Below, piece by piece: positions 60,985 through 64,000 of a stretch of DNA of 64,000 bases. The position numbers and the translations under genes are program-made. Under the pieces are notes generated by a model. That model saw only the letters and a program-made list of their open reading frames with translations, was not told where the DNA came from and ran no database searches. Source of the stretch: Bacteroidales bacterium (GTDB lineage Bacteria; Bacteroidota; Bacteroidia; Bacteroidales; JAADGE01); the NCBI GenBank assembly GCA_021108035.1, contig JAIORQ010000052.1:124001-188000 (forward strand), read 5' to 3'. How positions within the stretch are numbered: position 1 is the stretch's first letter; each line of letters starts with the position of its first letter.

Positions 60985-61806
60985 TTATGTATATATAGAA
61001 TTTTTTACAGTTTCTAAATCGCAATTTATTTGCAAATTCCATTTGCTAATCCGGTTACCTGTTTTTGGTAAAGTTGTATCTAATAAAGCATAAGAACTCA
61101 TTTTTACAGATTGTAATTTTTTAATAATTTTAGTTTCAATTTCAAACAATTCTAATAAAAAACCTAATCTTTTTATTACAGATTGACTGTCAAATTTTTT
61201 TGTATATTCAAATAATCGCGTATAGTCTAATTGTTTTCTTGCTTTATAAAGAGCTTTTGATATTTCGACTATTCCGCCTGCATAGTCAGGTTTATACAAA
61301 CAATCAACAATTGTTTTTTCTAAATCACTGCATAAAACTTTGTCATAATCATTTATCCATATTTTTTTGTAACCGAAAAAATGTTTTTCATTATGATAAA
61401 TAAATTGAAATTCAATATTTTTAATTTTACTCTTTGACGGTTTAATTTGTTTACTTACAACAATTTGCTCTGTTAATGCCGGTTGAGTTATTAATCCGTG
61501 AATTTCTAACGCACTGTAATATGCGATGTAATATTTTGCATTATCTACAAAATATTTTACTATCAAATGCCACTCGGGTATGAATGTTTGCGGGTCTTTC
61601 TCATAAGGTATAATATAGTAAAGTCCTTTTTTCAACCGCATTAATAAACCTCGTGAAACAAGATTACTCAATAATTTCCTGACATTCTCTTCATTAGCAT
61701 CTTTTAAAATTTCATAGGCATCCTTTGATGTAAAACACAGCTTCTCATTAACATTTAATTCGTTTATAAATCTTGCAGATTGTGTTGATAATGTTTTATG
61801 TTTCAT
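60985..61806 (-). CDS. abiEi: AbiEi-family antitoxin / transcriptional regulator
   Basis: The 273-residue protein has an N-terminal winged helix (CFTSKDAYEILKDANEENVRKLLSNLVSRGLLMRLKKGLYYIIP) and the AbiEi C-terminal domain (YYIAYYSALEIHGLITQ, QIVVSKQIKPSKSKIKNIEF, VLCSDLEKTIVDCLYKPDYAGGI). AbiEi represses its own promoter and neutralises the type IV toxin AbiEii. Here the toxin gene survives only as a tail, so the antitoxin is orphaned. It is flanked by two copies of a radical SAM gene fragment. Confidence 0.85.
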   Translation of the reverse strand: MKHKTLSTQSARFINELNVNEKLCFTSKDAYEILKDANEENVRKLLSNLVSRGLLMRLKKGLYYIIPYEKDPQTFIPEWHLIVKYFVDNAKYYIAYYSALEIHGLITQPALTEQIVVSKQIKPSKSKIKNIEFQFIYHNEKHFFGYKKIWINDYDKVLCSDLEKTIVDCLYKPDYAGGIVEISKALYKARKQLDYTRLFEYTKKFDSQSVIKRLGFLLELFEIETKIIKKLQSVKMSSYALLDTTLPKTGNRISKWNLQINCDLETVKNSIYT

Positions 61807-61834
61807 ATCTGAAATTAGAATTTAAAAATCACAA

Positions 61835-61865
61835 CAAAGATATGAATGATATATATTGAAAACAA
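61835..61865 (-). promoter_or_regulatory. Promoter of abiEi
   Basis: On the minus strand, TTG (61863-61865) is followed after 20 bp by TATCTTTG (61835-61842), a perfect match to TAnnTTTG. The start codon lies 29 bp beyond. It is the best Bacteroidota promoter I saw in the window. Confidence 0.65.
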
Positions 61866-61869
61866 ATTT

Positions 61870-61983
61870 TTACTGCTTTTTTACAAACCATTCTTTTACT
61901 GCTTCTATTATTGTGTTACAATAATCCTTTTCTGTAATTCCGTTATATTCAGGATTACCTTTTGTTGCAGCAGGATGAAAAAC
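61870..61983 (-). pseudogene. C-terminal fragment of an unidentified gene
   Basis: The minus strand reads FHPAATKGNPEYNGITEKDY, CNTIIEAVKEWFVKKQ, then a stop at 61870-61872. It joins the radical SAM duplicate at 61984 without a start codon. I do not recognise the family. The junction shows that the radical SAM fragment was fused to, or inserted into, another gene. Confidence 0.45.
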
Positions 61984-62264
61984 ATCTGATACCGGCAACT
62001 TGCTTTGTTTCAACAAATTTATATGCTTCTTTTAAATAGCTTTCTTGCATGTTGTAAGGAATTCCGGTAAAACTTCCGCCGAAAAATGCAATATTTATGT
62101 GCCTTTCGGCAGGAATTGTAAGCAAATGCCGGTTTACAATATCTGAAATATCAGCCGGTTGCGGAATTTTTTGTGCACCGCTTATTTTTGTTTGGTCGCA
62201 AAATACACATTGATGCGGACAAGCTAATTCGGGTATAAAAATTGGGATGTTGTTGTGTTTTTTT
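61984..62264 (-). pseudogene. Truncated duplicate of the radical SAM gene
   Basis: It encodes the first 93 or so residues of the radical SAM protein again (HNNIPIFIPELACPHQCVFC ... VETKQVAGIR), and the frame then runs out of homology into CFSSCCNKR and a stop at 61955. The frame is open from 62296 with a new N-terminus (MRTISYFTMLI). The FeS motif is intact but the barrel is not, so the product is not an enzyme. Confidence 0.88.
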
Positions 62265-62352
62265 ATTAACATGGTAAAATATGATATTGTCCTCAAATCA
62301 TTTGCATTTATTACTTGAATTTTGTTATTATAAAATTAAAGGTTGTGTAACA

Positions 62353-62427
62353 TTTTGTGTGCCGCTGTTTTTTGTCTGATCGCAAAATATACATTGATGC
62401 AGACAAGCCAATTCGGGTATAAAAAAA
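62353..62427 (-). pseudogene. Third, degenerate copy of the radical SAM 5' end
   Basis: ttttgtgtgccgctgttttttgtctgatcgcaaaatatacattgatgcagacaagcc-type sequence (broken here for length) aligns to the FeS-motif region at 60708-60781 with many substitutions. It is the oldest of the three copies. Confidence 0.7.
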
Positions 62428-62744
62428 CACCTTGCCTATTCATATTTTACAATTAACTCATCTTCAAATTCAAATTTTCCTAATGTGTATTTTAATTTGT
62501 CGAATTTCTCATTTGATTATATTTTATATGCAAATATACGCATAAAATCATAAAATGTTTCATAACATTGATACATATCAATTTTAATCGCAATTATCAA
62601 TTTGTATTTTTAAATAATTTAAAATTTTATTAATATTTTTTAAATTAAACTCATAAATATTTTGTATATTGCTTTATCTTTTAAAAAAAATAGGACATAG
62701 CTGAAAATCCTTTAAAAGAGTAAGCAAAACTTTAAATTTATTTT
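62428..62744. other. Intergenic stretch of 317 bp with no gene
   Basis: AT-rich, no open frame of note, no clear hairpin. It is the upstream region of the glycine-rich T9SS cargo gene. I could not pick out a convincing promoter. Confidence 0.55.
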
Positions 62745-64000
62745 ATGAAAAAAGAAATACTTAAATTCAGTTTAGTTTTTATTGTACTGATGTTTTTTAT
62801 TAACAGCATTGTAATTTCGCAATGCACCTATACTGATACCTATAGTTTTACCGGAGATGTACAAACTTGGACAGTTCCTTACGGTGTAACTGAAATAACT
62901 GTTGATATGTACGGAGCCGGAGGAGGATATTCTGCAATAGGTTCGACAGTAATGAGAATTCAAATACCGGGTGAAGGAGGAAGACTTGAAGCTGTTTTAG
63001 CAGTTACTCCCGGTCAGATTTTAAATATTTATATAGGTGGCAGAGGAGAAGATGCAGGAACTTATTCTAACACGATCGGAGGTTGGAACGGAGGCGGAAA
63101 TGCTTATAATGGTGCAGGACTATATTTTGGTGGTGCAGGAGGCGGTGCGTCAGATATTAGAGTTGACGGTACAGCATTAGAAGACAGAGTATTGGTTGCC
63201 GGCGGAGGTGCCGGTGCTGCTTATGATTGTGAGACAGGAGATGACGGCGGAAACGGAGGAGATTTAATTGGCGAAGACGGCTTGGCCTGTGGTAGTGTAA
63301 ATGGATGGAATGGCTATGGCGGTACTCAAGTTGCCGGTGGTGCCGGAGGTGTTATGGGCGGTTACGACAGTGGAGAACCCGGAACTCTCGGAGTAGGTGG
63401 TGAAGGAGGAAATGATAATTCCGGCGGCGGCGGCGGCGGCGGTTACTACGGTGGCGGCGGCGGTTGTTGGTCCGGTGGCGGCGGCGGTAGCAGCTATACA
63501 AGCACAGCAGTTATAAGTTATACACATACACAAGGAGGAAATCCGGATGACGGTATAATAATTATTACTTATTTAGGTGATAATGAAGATCCGACAATTA
63601 CTTGTACAGGAGATCAAGAAGTTGATGCAGACGTAACAGGATATTATACTGTTGCAGGAACAGAATTTGATCCGACTGAATATAATGATATATGCTCTGA
63701 TGCTACAATAGAAAACGATTATAATAATTCTGCAACATTAGCCGGTGAAGATATACCTGCCGGAACATATACTATTACATGGACTGTTACTGATACTTAC
63801 AGTAATACAGCAGATTGCAGTTTTGAACTTATTGTAAACGAATATGTCGGTATAAACAGAGGATATTCAGGTATTTCAATTTATCCGAATCCTTCTTCAG
63901 GTGTATTTAACATTACAAATGCTGATGGATATAAATTAACTGTTACTGATATTACAGGTAAAATAGTTGAACAATTTTCAATTGACAGTAAACAATATTT
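62745..64000 (+). CDS. Glycine-rich T9SS cargo protein (3' end outside window)
   Basis: The frame begins at 62745 with a signal peptide (FSLVFIVLMFFINSIVISQ) and is open to the window edge (418 codons). A glycine-rich domain (about residues 25-285; GGGGGGGYYGGGGGCWSGGG at its end) resembles the Gly-rich domain of ALK-type proteins (YSFTGDVQTWTVPYGVTEIT start). A HYR-like beta-domain follows (DPTITCTGDQEVDADV, ITWTVTDTYSNTADCSFE), then the start of a T9SS type A sorting domain (YPNPSSGVFNITN). It would be a surface or secreted adhesin-like protein. Confidence 0.85.
   Translation, partial: MKKEILKFSLVFIVLMFFINSIVISQCTYTDTYSFTGDVQTWTVPYGVTEITVDMYGAGGGYSAIGSTVMRIQIPGEGGRLEAVLAVTPGQILNIYIGGRGEDAGTYSNTIGGWNGGGNAYNGAGLYFGGAGGGASDIRVDGTALEDRVLVAGGGAGAAYDCETGDDGGNGGDLIGEDGLACGSVNGWNGYGGTQVAGGAGGVMGGYDSGEPGTLGVGGEGGNDNSGGGGGGGYYGGGGGCWSGGGGGSSYTSTAVISYTHTQGGNPDDGIIIITYLGDNEDPTITCTGDQEVDADVTGYYTVAGTEFDPTEYNDICSDATIENDYNNSATLAGEDIPAGTYTITWTVTDTYSNTADCSFELIVNEYVGINRGYSGISIYPNPSSGVFNITNADGYKLTVTDITGKIVEQFSIDSKQY

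Noticed and set aside
61801-61865. CRISPR-like repeat (gttgtgattttt...) before AbiEi
   Set aside because: It occurs once and is explained by the promoter and start region of abiEi; it is not the complement of the tracrRNA anti-repeat beyond a few bases.
63264-63533. Minus-strand alanine/threonine-rich frame
   Set aside because: It is the reverse reading of the glycine-rich repeats of the cargo gene.
1-64000. tRNA and rRNA genes
   Set aside because: I looked for GC-rich cloverleaf-like or rRNA-like stretches and saw none; a covariance-model scan would be needed to be certain.

Overview
The window reads as AT-rich chromosomal DNA of a Bacteroidota member. Evidence: type IX secretion (T9SS) genes (porU, gldJ, a PorP/SprF homologue), secreted proteins with T9SS C-terminal sorting domains, a TonB-dependent receptor with an N-terminal carboxypeptidase-like domain, TAnnTTTG-type promoter boxes, and several Bacteroidota-typical families. 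The order Bacteroidales or a relative is an inference only.

Layout. 1-9.1 kb: a TPR-repeat secreted protein cut by the window edge, a TonB-dependent receptor, a YjbQ-type enzyme, a glycosyltransferase and two acyl-CoA dehydrogenases. 9.2-20.3 kb: an exported M14 carboxypeptidase with a T9SS signal, then murF, gldJ, a PorP/SprF protein and porU, i.e. the gliding/T9SS core. 20.4-23.8 kb: a GNAT-like protein, palindromes, and a decayed locus with an HTH relic, a frameshifted cysteine-rich fulvocin C-like protein and two membrane-anchored thioredoxin-like paralogues. 24.1-36.8 kb: part of an aryl-polyene/flexirubin-like lipid cluster (GT2-DUF2062, C45 acyltransferase, dehydratase, LolA, deacetylase, three ketosynthase-type proteins, ACP). 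It is invaded by a family of repeats clustered around a GxxExxY gene and a 10-codon relic of a second copy. 36.9-45.3 kb: housekeeping and envelope genes (SUMF-type protein, esterase, xseA, AI-2E permease, DUF2339/DUF3999 pair).

45.4-50.2 kb: an outer-membrane barrel gene followed by a polymorphic-toxin scrap yard: an orphan RHS tip with a putative immunity gene, a second toxin-tip relic with an Imm26-like gene, and two 105-bp direct repeats, bounded by an AAA/DUF4143 ATPase gene. 50.5-55.7 kb: a 1730-residue protein joining an SLC12-type cation-chloride transporter to a C-terminal P-loop ATPase and winged helix. 55.7-58 kb: a zinc-ribbon-repeat FISUMP protein, then the remains of a type II CRISPR system (an apparently intact tracrRNA with promoter and terminator, a 46-codon cas9 start) abutting an IS1595 transposase pseudogene. 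58-62.4 kb: a lipoprotein, a DUF6873-like protein, a radical SAM enzyme whose 5' end is duplicated twice downstream, and an AbiEi antitoxin whose AbiEii partner is reduced to a frameshifted tail. The window ends in a glycine-rich T9SS cargo protein.

The strongest candidates for something undescribed are the GxxExxY/repeat element (31.1-32.0 kb), the cysteine-rich peptide/thioredoxin locus (21.2-23.8 kb), the transporter-ATPase fusion, and the stranded tracrRNA. All functional calls come from reading the sequence and memory of families; no database search was run.
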